DNA of 64,000 nt from SIAQ01 sp963767835 (GCA_963767835.1 CAVYFY010000014.1:248001-312000), one strand, 5' to 3'. Positions 28,724 through 39,596 are shown, counted from the stretch's first letter. Translations and numbers: made by a program. Notes: generated by a model not told the origin, from the letters alone.

Positions 28724-30167
28724 ATGCCTACACTGCGCGGCTCGCGATGGTCGAATCTTTGCGATACCTTGTTCTTCGGCACGGGGCGGGCAGCCATCCT
28801 GCTTCTGCCAGCAACGCTGCTGATGATCGCCGCGCTCCGTTGCTGGGATACCAGACCGTGGATCTTGCTGGGCGGCCTCACCTTCCAGGTGCTGATCTTC
28901 TTGCTGACCTATGTGTCTTACCGCACCTGGAATCAGCCAATCGGTCCATCGATTGTGACTCTTTACTTAACCGCGGTGGCCTGGCTTTGGTTCGGCGATG
29001 GCATCAACGATTGGTTCACCCATCTCTCCAAGGGAATTCTCATCGGCGTGCCCCTCCTGGTGTTCGGCCATCAGACGCTCGTGGAATCGGGCGCGCCGGT
29101 GATGCGGCGCGCGCACGCTGGCCAAACGCCTCGTGGATCGACACGATTGGCCCGCCGACCTTTCCCAGTGCCGCACGCTGCCCGAGGTGAAGGCTTTTCG
29201 CGCCACGCTGGCCTACGACGCTGCCCCCGCTCTGGTCATGTTGCAGCACCAGCGCAAGGAAGTTCGCGTGGCCGCCCTGTCCGCATTGGAGTTTCGCAAG
29301 GATTGGCGGCCCGGGCAAGCGGAGCACATCATGCAAATCGCCCAGCGTTCCGAGGAGCCGGCCGTCCGCGCCGCGGCCGTGCTGGCGCTGGGCAATCTCG
29401 AAGATCGCGTGATGATCGAAACGCTGGCCCAGTTCCTCAATGATCCCAATCGCGAGGTCCGCCGGGCTGCCGTGGAGGCGTTGCTCTGGGATTGCGAGCA
29501 TCGCTGGGACTGGATTCGCTTCGCGGTGCGTCGCTGCCTGTCGGACCCACTCTTTCGGGAGGACGGACCGCTGCTTCCGGAAGGCCAGATCTTGATGCCG
29601 GACGTCGTCAAGGACCTGAGCGCCTGGTGCTCGGAAAAGGGGCTGGTTTCAGCCCGAGCGGCGCAGACCCTGGCCGCTCATTACAACCGGCTCATGTGCG
29701 AGCAGGCCGACCCGGCTCTCATCGCATCCATTCGCCAGCGGCTCGCCGATCCGCAAACGCCCGCCATCCTTCGCCTGGAGCTCGGCCGCATTTTGCAAGT
29801 CCATCAGGAACTCGACCGCGCGCTCCTGGAACAGCTGCTCGATCCGGGAACGCCGGCCACCCTGCGCCTGATCGCTTGCGAATCGATCCTGGCGCAGGAA
29901 AAAGACGCCATCCTCCGCAATGTCGCCATCAGTGGCCTGAAGGACTTGGCGCGGCTGCCCAACCGCGAGCTCGCGCTGGGAACTGCGGACATCGTGCAGC
30001 GCCGCCTCGGAGTCGATCTGGGCATCGGCCTGGGTCAACCGCTGCCTCCCGTCAACAGCCGACAGGCCGGCGACATCGTCCGCCGCCTGGTCGCCTGGGT
30101 CAGCCAGGGCGACGAGGAAGATCTCGAACGCTCGGGCAATCCACGCAACTCCCGCTGGGCGATGTAA
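28724..30167 (+). CDS. HEAT-repeat protein with N-terminal membrane region (frameshifted)
   Basis: The N-terminal part from ATG 28724 has about four membrane spans (AAILLLPATLLMIAALRCW; WILLGGLTFQVLIFLLTYVS; GILIGVPLLVFGHQTLV). The frame shifts near 29110 in a GCGCGCGC run and continues as RTLAKRLVDRHDWPADLSQC and about 320 residues of HEAT-like helices (EVRVAALSALEFRKDWRPGQ; AVRAAAVLALGNLEDRVMIE). HEAT arrays are protein-binding solenoids, so this is probably a membrane-anchored scaffold. Function unknown. The join is inferred from continuity and matching frames on both sides. Confidence 0.7.
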
Positions 30168-30171
30168 CAAG

Positions 30172-30253
30172 GAAAAAGTAGAAAGTAAAAAAATAGAAAG
30201 TGAGGAACGGGCATTTCGTTGCCGGTTCCACTTTCTATTTGTTTACTTTTTAC
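30172..30253. terminator. Long A/T-rich hairpin after the HEAT gene
   Basis: AAATAGAAAGTG...GGAAC pairs with GGTTCCACTTTCTATTT around a TTTCG loop, and outer A/T arms extend it further. It starts directly after the HEAT-gene stop. It could act as a terminator in either direction; the downstream SDR gene starts 14 bp later, which also allows read-through control. Confidence 0.55.
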
Positions 30254-30267
30254 GTATTACCTGATCC

Positions 30268-31038
30268 ATGAAAGTCGCCGTCGTCACCGGGGCCTCCAGC
30301 GGCATCGGCTGGGAGATCGCCAAAACCCTCGCCGCCAGGCAATGCGCCGTGGGCGTCATCGCCCGGCGCCAGGACAAGCTCGAAGCTCTCGTGCAAGAAA
30401 TCCGCGCCGCCGGCGGCAAGGCGGCATGGGCCGTCGCCGACATCGCCGACCGCTCGCAAACCCTCGCCGCCTTCCGCGTGTTTCGCGACGCGCTCGGCCC
30501 CGTCGATCTCTTGATCGCCAACGCCGGCTATGGCGTGCCGACCACGATTGATCCGATCAACGCCGATGAAATCGACGCGACCTTCAAGATCAACACGCTG
30601 GGCGTGATCCATGCCATCGAAGCGGTGTTGCCCGAAATGCTCCAGCGCGGCCAAGGCCATCTCGCCGCGGTCTCCAGCCTGGCCTCCTATCTCGGCATCC
30701 CGGGCGAGTCGGCATATCGCGCGAGCAAGGCCGCGGTCAACGTGTACCTGGAAGGCCTGCGCGTGCAACTTCGCCGGAGCGGCATCCACGTCACCACCGT
30801 TTGCCCAGGCTTTATCCGCACGCCAATGACTGCTCACAACACTTTCCGCATGCCGTTTGTCATGAACGCCGACCGGGCAGCCCAGCTCATCGTGCGGGCG
30901 ATCGAGCGTAAAAAGAAGGTTTACAATTTCCCGTGGCAGACCTCGCTTCTGATGAAGCTGGCAACCTGGTTCCCCGACTGGCTGCTAGAACGCGTCTTCG
31001 CCGGCAAGGCGGGCGTGCGGCTGGAGAAGAAGAGTTAG
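30268..31038 (+). CDS. Short-chain dehydrogenase/reductase (SDR)
   Basis: A classical 256-residue SDR. The cofactor loop is TGASSGIG near the N-terminus, with NAGYG, then catalytic Ser (VSSLASYLG) and YRASKAA as the YxxxK motif. After them comes PGFIRTPM. The Arg-Arg after strand beta2 (VIARRQDK) suggests NADP(H). The C-terminal segment with KVYNFPWQTSLLMKLATWFP may touch the membrane. The substrate cannot be told. No operon partner is clear. Confidence 0.88.
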   Translation: MKVAVVTGASSGIGWEIAKTLAARQCAVGVIARRQDKLEALVQEIRAAGGKAAWAVADIADRSQTLAAFRVFRDALGPVDLLIANAGYGVPTTIDPINADEIDATFKINTLGVIHAIEAVLPEMLQRGQGHLAAVSSLASYLGIPGESAYRASKAAVNVYLEGLRVQLRRSGIHVTTVCPGFIRTPMTAHNTFRMPFVMNADRAAQLIVRAIERKKKVYNFPWQTSLLMKLATWFPDWLLERVFAGKAGVRLEKKS

Positions 31039-31191
31039 TCACCCGCAGCGGCTCATATGCCCATTAGTCGTGGGTAGCTCGAATTCGCCAACGCCTTGGA
31101 AAATTGGCCGTTCTTGGCCACATACCCACGATCCGAGGCGAGAGAGAGGGGCAACCATTCTCGCAACCGACATCGCAATCGTCGCCTTGAT

Positions 31192-31545
31192 ATGGCACAA
31201 TCGTGGATGGAAAATGCGACGACGGTGTACCCGCCCATGTCTCTTCAACCCGCCAGCACTCTGAAGCCCCTACCGACCGACTGGCTCTGGCCCGGCTATC
31301 TCGCCCTCGGCAGCCTGGCGATTCTCGACGGCGATCCAGGCATGGGCAAATCGCTCGTCACCCTCGATCTCACCGCCCGGCTGACCACGGGGCGCCCCTG
31401 GCCCGAACGGCGCGCCTGGCCCCGGGCCCGCCTCGGTCATCCTCATTTGCGAGGAGGACGACCCCGGACGAGGTGATCCTGACGCGCCTCAAGGCGATCG
31501 GCGCGGACATGCCGCGCGTCTATGCCAAGACCCTGTGCGAGACAA
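31192..31545 (+). pseudogene. Truncated RepA-like AAA ATPase remnant
   Basis: From ATG 31192 the product reads into WPGYLALGSLAILDGDPGMG, where GDPGMGKS is a Walker A motif, then LVTLDLTARLTTGRPWP. At least two frame changes (around 31420 and 31458) are needed to continue with VILICEEDDP and DEVILTRLKAIGADMPRVYA, after which similarity stops. Full-length relatives are RepA/AAA_25-type helicase-like ATPases several hundred residues long. Only the first ~115 residues remain, directly before the TPR-sulfotransferase pair, so this is probably a leftover from a recombination event. Confidence 0.65.
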
Positions 31546-31663
31546 TTCTTCCGCCTACGCTTCCGCTTCTCACCCGCTCCAGGTAGAGAACTTGATCGCC
31601 GCGTGCCGAGTCCCTATGATTGCAGCGGTCTGCCCTGTTCCGCCCGCCATAACGAGTCGGAAT

Positions 31664-33656
31664 ATGCGAATCAATTTGGCACAAGCGCTGAATCTCGCAG
31701 GGCAACACATCCAGGCGGGCAACTTGCTCGAAGCGGAAAAGCTTTGTCTGCAAATCCTCCAACAGGAGCCAGGCCAAATCGATGCTCTGTATTGGCTCGG
31801 CGTGATCGATCAGCGAACCGGCCGCCATGCACAGGCCGTCCAGCGGCTCCGGTCGGTCGTAGGTGCCAGGCCGAATTTTGTCGAGGCGCATACCATCCTG
31901 GGAATCGCCCTGCATGCCGTCGGAAATCCCGAAGAGGGGACGGCCTGTTTTCGTCAGGCCGCACAACTGAAGCCGAACAGTGCGGAGACGCACAATAACC
32001 TGGGGAACGCCCTTCACCTTCAGGGCAAGCTCACCGATGCGCTAGCCAGTTTGCAGCAGGCCGTGCGCGTCAAGCCGGACTATGTCGGGGCGCTCCTGAA
32101 TCTGGGGGTCGTGTTGCAAAAATTGGGCAGATTCGATGAGGCCGCCGCGTGTTATCAGCAAGTCCTGCGCCTTGTGCCGAACCATGTCGATGCGCTCAAC
32201 AATCTCGGGGCGCGCTGCAGGAGCAAGGCAAGCTGGTCGAGGCAGCCGCCAGCATTCGGCAGGCCTTGCGCCACAAGCCGGACTATCCCCACGCCCATTA
32301 CAATCTCGGTTGCGTGCTCATGATGCAGGAGAACCTGGCTGATGCAACGGCCAGCTTCGAGCAAGCCATTCGGTTCATGCCGGACCATGTCGAAGCGCAC
32401 ACGAATCTCGGCAAGATCATGCATAACCTCGGCAAACTGGACGAGGCGAAGGCGGTTTATGAGCGGGTTCTGCGTCTGCGGCCCGACTTCCCGATCGCTC
32501 GTTGCAACCTTGGCAATGTGCTTCAGCATCTGGGCGATTTCGCGGGGGCGGAACGGGAATATCGGACCGTGCTGCGCGCGCATCCGCTCTACGCCGAGGC
32601 CCTGTGGCCGTTGGCAGGCATGCTGCGAGGCAAATTGCCTGAAGCCGACGCGAGCGCCATCAAGGCGTGCCTGGCCCAACCGAACTTGAACGATCTCGAA
32701 CGCGCGCGACTTTTGTTCGGCTCGGCCGAGGTATGCGACGCCAAGGGCGAATACCCAAAGGCAGCCGCCCAACTGCGGCAAGCCAATGCCCTGATGTCGG
32801 CCCTGTCCCGCCGGAAAGGACGTGGCTACGATCACGGCGAATTTGTGCGTTACATCGACAAAGTCATGGCCGCTCTTAATTCGGCCTTCTTCGAGCAAAT
32901 GCGCGGCTTCGGCCTGGACAGCGAGCGGCCCGTATTCATCGTCGGCTTGCCACGCAGCGGCACGACCCTGCTCGAGCAGATTCTCGCCGCCCACTCCCAG
33001 GTCTTCGGCGCCGGCGAATTGCAGCTGGCCCGTCAGGATTCCATGGCCCTCGAATACCAACCGGCGGGGCAGAGCATCTTCTCCACGCCGTGCGGATTGC
33101 CGGGCGGCACGGTTCGTCTCGTGGCCCAGCAGCACCTCGATCAACTTGCGAACTTGAACGCCACGGCTGCCCGTGTGGTGGACAAAATGCCGGAGAACTA
33201 TATTTACCTCGGGTTGTTGGCGGTCTTGTTCCCGCGTGCACGGTTCCTTCACTGCCGCCGCGACTTGCGAGACGTGGCCGTTTCTTGCTGGATGACCCAC
33301 TTTGTCGATCTCCGCTGGGCCGATGAAACGGACAGCATGGTCGAGCATTTCCGCGCATACCGCCGGATGATGCAGCATTGGCGATCGGTGCTGCCGGTCT
33401 CATTGCTGGAAGTGAATTACGAGGAGACGGTGGCCGACTTGCCGGGAACAGCGCGGCGCTTGGTGGAATGGTGCGGTCTGGAGTGGGAGCCTGCCTGCCT
33501 GGATTTCCACGAGAGCACCCGCCCGATTCGCACCGCCAGCCTGACGCAGGCGCGCCAGCCCGTCTACTCAAGGTCGGTGGGCGCTGGCGGAATTACGAAC
33601 GCGAATTGAGCGACTTGTTCGCGGCACTCCAGCCGTTGCTGGATCAGCCAGAGTAG
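31664..33656 (+). CDS. TPR-sulfotransferase, copy 2 (two frameshifts)
   Basis: The start ATG 31664 (MRINLAQALNLAGQHIQAGN) is preceded by ATAACGAGTCG, as in copy 3. About ten TPR units lead to the sulfotransferase domain with VGLPRSGTTLLEQIL and HCRRDLRDVAVSCWMTHF. Frameshifts near 32214 (a missing G between NNLG and ALQEQGK) and near 33578 (GGG run before RWRNYERELSDLFAAL) each need one added base, giving 664 residues. It should transfer sulfate from PAPS to an unknown target. It is strongly similar to the next gene, pointing to tandem duplication. Confidence 0.85.
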
Positions 33657-33757
33657 CGTACCCGCTGAATTGATTGCGACGGCCTTCCCATTTTGCGAAC
33701 CGTCAGCTTCAATACAGGTGTGGGGGATTTCATCACCGGCACGATAACGAGTCGAAC

Positions 33758-35736
33758 ATGCCCATCAACGCGGCGCAAACGCTGAATCTCGCGATCCAAT
33801 ACCATCGTGCCGGCAACTTGCGCGATGCGGAGAAGCTGTGTCTGCAAATCCTGAACCAAGAGCCCGGCCACACCGAAGCTCTGTTTCTGCTTGGAGCGAT
33901 CGATCATCGGTCCGGCCGACATGAACGGGCCGTTCAGTGCCTTCGGTCGGTTGTGCGGGCAAGGCCAGATGCTTTTGATGCCTTCATGATGCTAGGAATC
34001 TCGCTGCAAGCCATGGGAATTCCAGAGGAAGGAATCGCCTGCTTGCGGCAGGCCGTTCATCTCAGGCCGATTAGTGCCGAGGCACTCGATCACCTGGGCA
34101 ACGCATTACAGCGTCACGGCAAACCTGCTGAAGCGCTCGCCAGCTTGCAGCAGGCCGTGCTTCTCAGGCCCGACTTTGTGGGAGCATTCATCAACCTCGG
34201 CGTCGCTCTGCAAAAACTGGGCAGGCTCGATGAGGCCGCCACGTATTATCAGCAGGCTCTGCGGCTCGTGCCAAACCATCCCGACGCGCACAATAATCTC
34301 GGAAGCGTGCTGGAGCAACAAGGCAAACTGACCGAGGCGGCCGCCAGCTTTCGGCGTGCCCTGATCTCCAAGCCGGACCATGCCAACGCCCATTTCAATC
34401 TCGGTTGCGTTCTCCTGCGCAGGACAAGGCGGCAGAGGCAGCGAGCAGCTTCGAACAGGCCGTGCGGATCGTGCCAAACCACGTCCAGGCCCTCGCGAGC
34501 CTCGGCCAGGCGCTTCATTGCCTGGGCAAGGTGGACGAGGCGAAGGCCGTTCTTGAGCGCAGCCTGCGCCTTCGGTCCGACTATCCGATCGCTCGTTTCA
34601 ACCTTGGCAACGTGCTGCAATTTATGGGCGACTTCACGGGTGCGGAAAGGGAGTATCGCGCCGTGCTGCGCGACCATCCGCATCACGCCTTTGCCCTGTG
34701 GCAGTTGGCGAGCCTGCTGCGGGCCAAATTGCCTGAGGCCGACCGCGCCGCTATCGATGCTTGCCTTGCCCAGCTGGACCTGAACGACAGCGACCGCAGC
34801 AAACTCCTATTCGGCCTGGCCCTGGTTTACGACGCCAGGGGAGAATACGGCCAGGCTGCCGCACAGCTGCGACAGGCCAACGCCCTGATGCAGGCCCTTG
34901 ACCGCCAAAGGAAGCAGGCCTATGAAATCGGCGAAGATGCTCGTTTCGTTGACAAAATTGTTGCAGCTTTCACGCCGGCATTCTTCGAGCGGACACGCGG
35001 CTTCGGCCTGGACACGGACCGGCCGGTATTCATCGTCGGCTTGCCGCGCTCGGGCACGACCTTGATCGAGCAAATCCTCGCCGCACACTCGCAGGTCTTC
35101 GGGGCCGGCGAAGTGAAACTCGCCCGTGCGGATTACCTGGCACTGGAAAAACAGGTATTCTCAACCCCATTCGCACTGCAACAGGACACGGTTCGGTTGG
35201 TGGCGCAGAGGTACCTCGATCAACTTCGGGACTTGAATAGCACGGCCACGCGCGTCGTTGACAAGATGCCGAATAATTTCTTTTTGCTCGGTTTTCTAGC
35301 AACCCTATTCCCAAGAGCGAAGTTCATTCACTGCCGCCGCGATCTGCGCGATGTGGCCGTCTCTTGCTGGATGACCCATTTCGTCGAAATCCACTGGACG
35401 AACGATCCCAGGCATATCGCCACGCGATTCCGGGAGTACCTGCGCGTCGCGGAACACTGGCGCGCGGTACTGCCGGTCCCTGTGCTGGAAGTCAACTACG
35501 AGGAGATCGTGACCGATTTGCCCGGCATGGCGCGGCGCTTGGTGGCATGGTGTGGCCTGGAGTGGGAGCCGGCATGCCTGAAATACCACGAGAGTACTCG
35601 GCCGATTTGCACCGCCAGCGTGACCCAGGCGCGGCAGCCCATCTATGCGAGTTCGGTGGGACGCTGGCGGAATTACGAGAGTGAATTGAGCGGGCTATTC
35701 GCTGCGATCGAGCCGTTGCTGGAACCTCCAACCTAG
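33758..35736 (+). CDS. TPR-sulfotransferase, copy 3 (frameshifted)
   Basis: ATG 33758 (MPINAAQTLNLAIQYHRAGN) starts a protein parallel to copy 2 over its full length. TPR repeats occupy roughly residues 10-360. The catalytic domain has VGLPRSGTTLIEQILAAHSQ and FIHCRRDLRDVAVSCWMTHF. One base is missing near 34420, between NLGCVLLR and QDKAAEAASSFEQ; the corrected length is 659 residues. The 101-bp gap after copy 2 has no terminator, so the pair may be co-transcribed. Sequence differences from copy 2 are spread evenly, so the duplication is not recent. Confidence 0.86.
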
Positions 35737-35777
35737 GATTTCGCTGACGGCGCGACCGGCCATAGCCGGTCGCCAGC

Positions 35778-37062
35778 TCAGTTTCCCTTCTTCAATTCGC
35801 CTTCCTTCAAAAGCGCGTTCACGGCTTCCTCCAAAGCTTCGCCGCGCAGGTCCTTATGGCGGATGACCCCTTTGGCGTCGATGACGTATATCGTCGGGAA
35901 GCCCTCAATGTTCCAATCTTCGAGGATGCCCCCCTCGGAGCCGTTCCACCAGTGAGTCCAGGGCATCTTTTCCTTGGCAAGAAACTTTGTCAGCGTGTCC
36001 TTTTTCTCGTCCGCGCTGATGCTGACCAGGACGAATGGCTTGTCCTTGAGCCGGGCGACCATGTCGCGTTCATGGGGAATCATGGCCCGGCACGGAGCGC
36101 ACCAGGTCGTCCAGATGTCGAGGACCACGACTTTGCCGCGCAGCTCGCTCAGCTTGACGGGCGCTCCGTCCACGCCCTGGCTGACAACCTCAGGAGCGGT
36201 GCTGCCAACCGACAGATCGGGGCAGACATCGCCGTAGCGCTCGCGCAGAATCTTGGCGAGTTCTTCGGCCTGCTTTTTCGCCGCCGGCGCACGGCGATCA
36301 GCCGATCGACAGAGTCCTTGCCGCCCAGGAATTTCTCGGCGTTGCGGCGGTAATTCAAGTCAGCCTTCAGGCGCTCTCCCAGTTCGGCGGCGCTGGTTCG
36401 GCCCTGCACCAGCGCCACGCAAGCTCGTCCCTGCGCTTTCCGGTCGGGATTCTTCGCCATCACCTCGCGCAGAAACAGGTCGGACGCATCGTCGTGAGCG
36501 CTGGCGAGTTGGCGGAACAGGCGGACCCACTTCACAAGCTCGGGGTTTTTCACCTGATCGGATTGAAACGCTTTGACGGCGCCGCTCCAGGTCCCGGCCT
36601 TGCCGTTGGGGCCGCCGCTGGTGATTAACGCCATGTTCAGAGCATCGAGGGCTGCGGAATTCTTTGGGTGCTTGACCGCGAACGCCAGAAAGCGCCGCGA
36701 GAAAGCGGCGCCCGGCCCGTCCGCCATGGAGATAGTCATCATGGCGGGAAATGCGGTTGCTTTTTTCAGTCGCTTTTGAGCCGCCTGTTTCTCCGCATCG
36801 GTCTTGGCATCCTGAAAGGCCTTTTGGGCCGCCTTCAATTCCGCCTGGGTGGCCTCTTGCTCGGCCTGCATCTTTTTTCTGAGTTCATCCAAATACTTCT
36901 GCCGCGCCTGCTCATAATCCTTCTTGATTGTCTCGAAGGATTGATCCTGGGCCGCTGGTTGCTCGGCGCCGCGCCACTCAGGACGGCCAACCCGAGAACA
37001 AGGAATCCCGGCCAAAGTCGTCGCGCCACAATGGAATCGCTAAATCGCTGTGCTTGGACCAT
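35778..37062 (-). CDS. TlpA-like thioredoxin-fold lipoprotein/exported protein (two frameshifts)
   Basis: The preferred ATG 37062 has AGGAG 9 nt upstream and opens a signal sequence (LWPGFLVLGLAVLSGAA). The frame shifts near 36965 and again near 36285. In between lie a coiled-coil rich in Gln/Lys/Glu (YEQARQKYLDELRKKMQAEQ) and a helical domain. The C-terminal AhpC-TSA/TlpA domain has WTTWCAPCRAMIPHERD (CAPC active site) and the cis-Pro motif GFPTIYVI. TlpA proteins reduce or isomerise disulfides outside the cytoplasm. The coiled-coil addition is seen in planctomycete members. Partner proteins are unknown. Confidence 0.78.
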
Positions 37063-37237
37063 GTTAATCATCTCCTGTCTCGAATGCGAAGCTCGTGACG
37101 GGTTCGGTGTCCATATGATAACGTAATGACAAGCGACAACGAGGTCAACGAGAAAGCGGCTCGCCGACAGAGACTCGTTTAGCTTGCCGGTGATTCGCCT
37201 TGATCTTTTGGATCTCTATAGGAGCAGCTTGACAAGG

Positions 37238-37266
37238 TTGACAAGCCGTCGCCGGAATGGTAACGT
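37238..37266 (+). promoter_or_regulatory. Candidate rnc promoter
   Basis: TTGACA (37238-37243) and TAACGT (37261-37266) are spaced by 17 bp, about 40-45 bp before the rnc start. The -35 is perfect and the -10 weak. A second TTGACA lies 9 bp upstream, offering an alternative register. Confidence 0.4.
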
Positions 37267-37308
37267 CAAGAAAATGAGAGGCGCACTGCATTGACGATTG
37301 ATGCCATC

Positions 37309-38037
37309 ATGCCTGAGGAATTGACTACCAACACGGAAGCTGAAATCCTGGAGGAATGCCAGGACGCGCTTGGCTATCGCTTTCGCAAGGTCGAATTGCT
37401 GCGCGCCGCCCTTACGCACACTTCCAGTGCCGACACGCGCGGCGACTCCAACGAACGCTTGGAATTCCTGGGCGACGCCGTGCTCGGCCTGGTCTGCGTC
37501 GAGCAGCTCTATGTCCGCTTCCCGGAATATCAGGAAGGCGATTTGACGAAGATCAAGTCGGCCGTGGTCAGCCGGCGCACCTGCGCCCAGATCAGCCGCC
37601 AGCTCCATCTGGGCGATTACCTGTTCCTCGGCAAAGGGATGCATTTTCAAACCGCGATCCCGTCGAACCTGCTGGCGGATGTCTACGAATCGCTGGTCGG
37701 CGCCATCTATATGGACGGCGGCCTGGAGCCGGCCAAAGAATTCATCCTCAAATATCTCAATCCCGAAATCGAGCAAGTCGCCGAAGCCGCGCACGCGGGC
37801 AACTTCAAGTCGCTGTTGCAACAAGTCGCGCAAAAGGAATTCAACGCCACGCCGGCCTATCACCTGCTTGACGAGAAGGGCCCCGATCACAGCAAGTGCT
37901 TCAAGATCTCCGCGGTTATCGGCCGTTACCATTACGCCGCCGCCTGGGGCAAAACGAAGAAGGAAGCCGAGCAGAAAGCCGCCATGAACGCCCTGGCGAT
38001 GATCAATAATGAACCGGTTCCCTATCCGTCAGATTAG
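37309..38037 (+). CDS. rnc: Ribonuclease III
   Basis: A 242-residue double-strand RNA endonuclease for rRNA processing and mRNA decay. The signature NERLEFLGDAVLGL is present, with the second catalytic block LADVYESLVGAIYMDGG. A C-terminal dsRNA-binding domain ends at GKTKKEAEQKAAMNALAMI. The ATG at 37309 is chosen; a TTG at 37291 with AGAGG upstream would add six residues and is also plausible. An inverted repeat begins at the stop codon. Confidence 0.94.
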   Translation: MPEELTTNTEAEILEECQDALGYRFRKVELLRAALTHTSSADTRGDSNERLEFLGDAVLGLVCVEQLYVRFPEYQEGDLTKIKSAVVSRRTCAQISRQLHLGDYLFLGKGMHFQTAIPSNLLADVYESLVGAIYMDGGLEPAKEFILKYLNPEIEQVAEAAHAGNFKSLLQQVAQKEFNATPAYHLLDEKGPDHSKCFKISAVIGRYHYAAAWGKTKKEAEQKAAMNALAMINNEPVPYPSD

Positions 38038-38117
38038 GGATTTGGGGTTGAGGATTAGGGGTTAGTAAAACCGCCGGCCCCAGCCCCTCATCCCTAATCG
38101 CTAACCCCTGATTCCCT
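38034..38117. repeat. Inverted repeat (TAGGGATT / AATCCCTA type) after rnc
   Basis: Left arm TAGGGATTTGGGGTTGAGG with GATTAGGGGTTAG faces a right arm containing CCCTAATCGCTAACCCC and ATTCCCTA. The hairpin is long and imperfect. It fills the whole gap between rnc and the next gene, in which the ATG follows at once. Confidence 0.6.
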
Positions 38118-38420
38118 ATGCCGATGCCTCCCTATCAAATCCCCTGCTCCACCAAGGACTGCAAGCACCCGGTGAAATATAAGATTGCGGGTCGCTGGTC
38201 GGACGGCGTTGTCCATGAATTGAAAACCTATGGTCTGTGCTGCGAGGAATGCCTTCCCGCCTGGCTGATGCGTGGCCGCGATCGGCAGAAGGCGTGCCGG
38301 CTCACCGCGGGCGAAACGCTCGAGCCGCCGGGCATCTATCAATTGCAGCACGGGCAGCGCGATCAGGTTTTGCAGCGAATGACGGAGTTGGAGGAACGCA
38401 TCCTGAGCGCGGCTGACTAA
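38118..38420 (+). CDS. Small conserved-looking Cys-rich protein
   Basis: The 100-residue product has Cys pairs in its first half (PCSTKDCKHPVKYKIAGRWS; YGLCCEECLPAWL) that could bind zinc. The rest is a helical tail (QVLQRMTELEERILSAAD). No signal peptide is present. I recall similar unnamed proteins in planctomycetes; function unknown. Its 3' end overlaps the convergent ispH stop by 4 bp. Confidence 0.65.
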   Translation: MPMPPYQIPCSTKDCKHPVKYKIAGRWSDGVVHELKTYGLCCEECLPAWLMRGRDRQKACRLTAGETLEPPGIYQLQHGQRDQVLQRMTELEERILSAAD

Positions 38421-39277
38421 ACTGCAACCGTATGGTGAACGGACAATTGTTGTAGAGCGTCCTCGACGGCATCAATCGTGTCATCGAGCGTCGAGGTGCC
38501 GGCGGTCAGGCCGACGGTTTCGATGCCGTCGAACCAGTCGGGGCGCAAATCCTCGGGGCCCTGGACATGATACGCGGGCAGGCCGTGCGCCTGGCAGCGC
38601 AGAACAAGCTGGCGGGTGTTGTTCGAGTTGTGGCCGCCGACGACGATCATAGCCTCGACCTCGTCCATCAAGCGCTCGAGGGCCTTTTGATGGTCCTTGG
38701 TCGGATGGCAGATCGTGTCGATGAAGCGAATGTCGGCTCGCGGATTCTTGGCTCGGATCGCAGCCCGAATCTCCTCGGCGTGGCGCACTGGCGTGGTCGT
38801 CTGGCACATGACGCCGAGCTTTGCATGCGGATAGGCGCGGACCTCATCGACAGAGCCGATCACGTCGAAGCTGTGCAAATCCTCGATGATGCCCTGGACC
38901 TCGACATGCCCGCGCTTGCCGATGACGAGCACGTGGCAACCGTCGGCCTGGAGTTTCTGGGCGGCGTCATGGGCGCGCGTCACCAGCGGGCAGGTGGTGT
39001 CGATGAGCTGCTTGCCGGCCTGGCTCAGGCGAGCGCATTCCTTGGCACTGACGCCGTGCGCCGTGATGAGCACCGTATTGGTCATCGGCAACGCACGGCG
39101 CTGCTTCTCGCCGACCATGCGAAAGCCACGCTCGGAGAGATCGTCGAGCACCTTCTCGTTGTGTACGAGTTCGCCATGAATGGTGACTTCTTCGGGGCGC
39201 TGCACCTCTTCGATGATGGCGAGCGCGTCGCGGACGCCGAAGCACATGCCCAGAACGTCGGCTTTGATGATTTTCAT
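38417..39277 (-). CDS. ispH: 4-hydroxy-3-methylbut-2-enyl diphosphate reductase
   Basis: The last enzyme of the MEP pathway, reducing HMBPP to IPP and DMAPP with a 4Fe-4S cluster. The 286-residue product has all three cluster cysteines: C12 (GMCFGVRDA), C96 (DTTCPLV) and C190 (DTICHPT). HGELVHN and AHGVS place substrate His residues, and GHVEVQG holds the catalytic Glu. ATG 39277 has GGAGG 7 nt upstream. In C190's loop the family's ATQxRQ is replaced by HPTKDHQ, a variant seen in some LytB branches. It is a single gene. Confidence 0.94.
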   Translation of the reverse strand: MKIIKADVLGMCFGVRDALAIIEEVQRPEEVTIHGELVHNEKVLDDLSERGFRMVGEKQRRALPMTNTVLITAHGVSAKECARLSQAGKQLIDTTCPLVTRAHDAAQKLQADGCHVLVIGKRGHVEVQGIIEDLHSFDVIGSVDEVRAYPHAKLGVMCQTTTPVRHAEEIRAAIRAKNPRADIRFIDTICHPTKDHQKALERLMDEVEAMIVVGGHNSNNTRQLVLRCQAHGLPAYHVQGPEDLRPDWFDGIETVGLTAGTSTLDDTIDAVEDALQQLSVHHTVAV

Positions 39278-39308
39278 GTCTAACCCTCCAAAGAAACCCG
39301 CAGTCGCG

Positions 39309-39552
39309 CTATGGACCAAGATTCCAAGTTGACGTGGCGAACACATAGAGGCCGAGGTACGCCAAAATGGCAAGTGACAGCGGAATCAGGACACACGCCA
39401 GAATCCAAAAAGGCGATCCTGGCCGGCCCGGCGCAGTCCCATTGTCGATCAGCGCAAAAGAGCGCTATCCCAATTGGGGCGAGCAGCAAGCACACGGCGG
39501 GAATTGACCCGAGCGCCCACATGGCCCTGAGCCAGTCGCTGAAAATCCCCAT
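39309..39552 (-). CDS. Small two-span membrane protein (frameshifted)
   Basis: From ATG 39552 (MGIFSDWLRAMWALGSIPAV) the frame passes one membrane span (AVCLLLAPIGIALF). Dropping one base near 39425 in a GGCCGGCCC run, it continues as FWILACVLIPLSLAILAYLG and ends at NLGP. The corrected length is 80 residues. The uncorrected frame gives a less plausible Cys-rich tail. It follows a second membrane-protein gene by 44 bp, so the two may be an operon. Function unknown. Confidence 0.5.
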
Positions 39553-39596
39553 TGAGCACCGTCCTGGAAAATGGCCGTTGTCGATTCCAACCCTGA

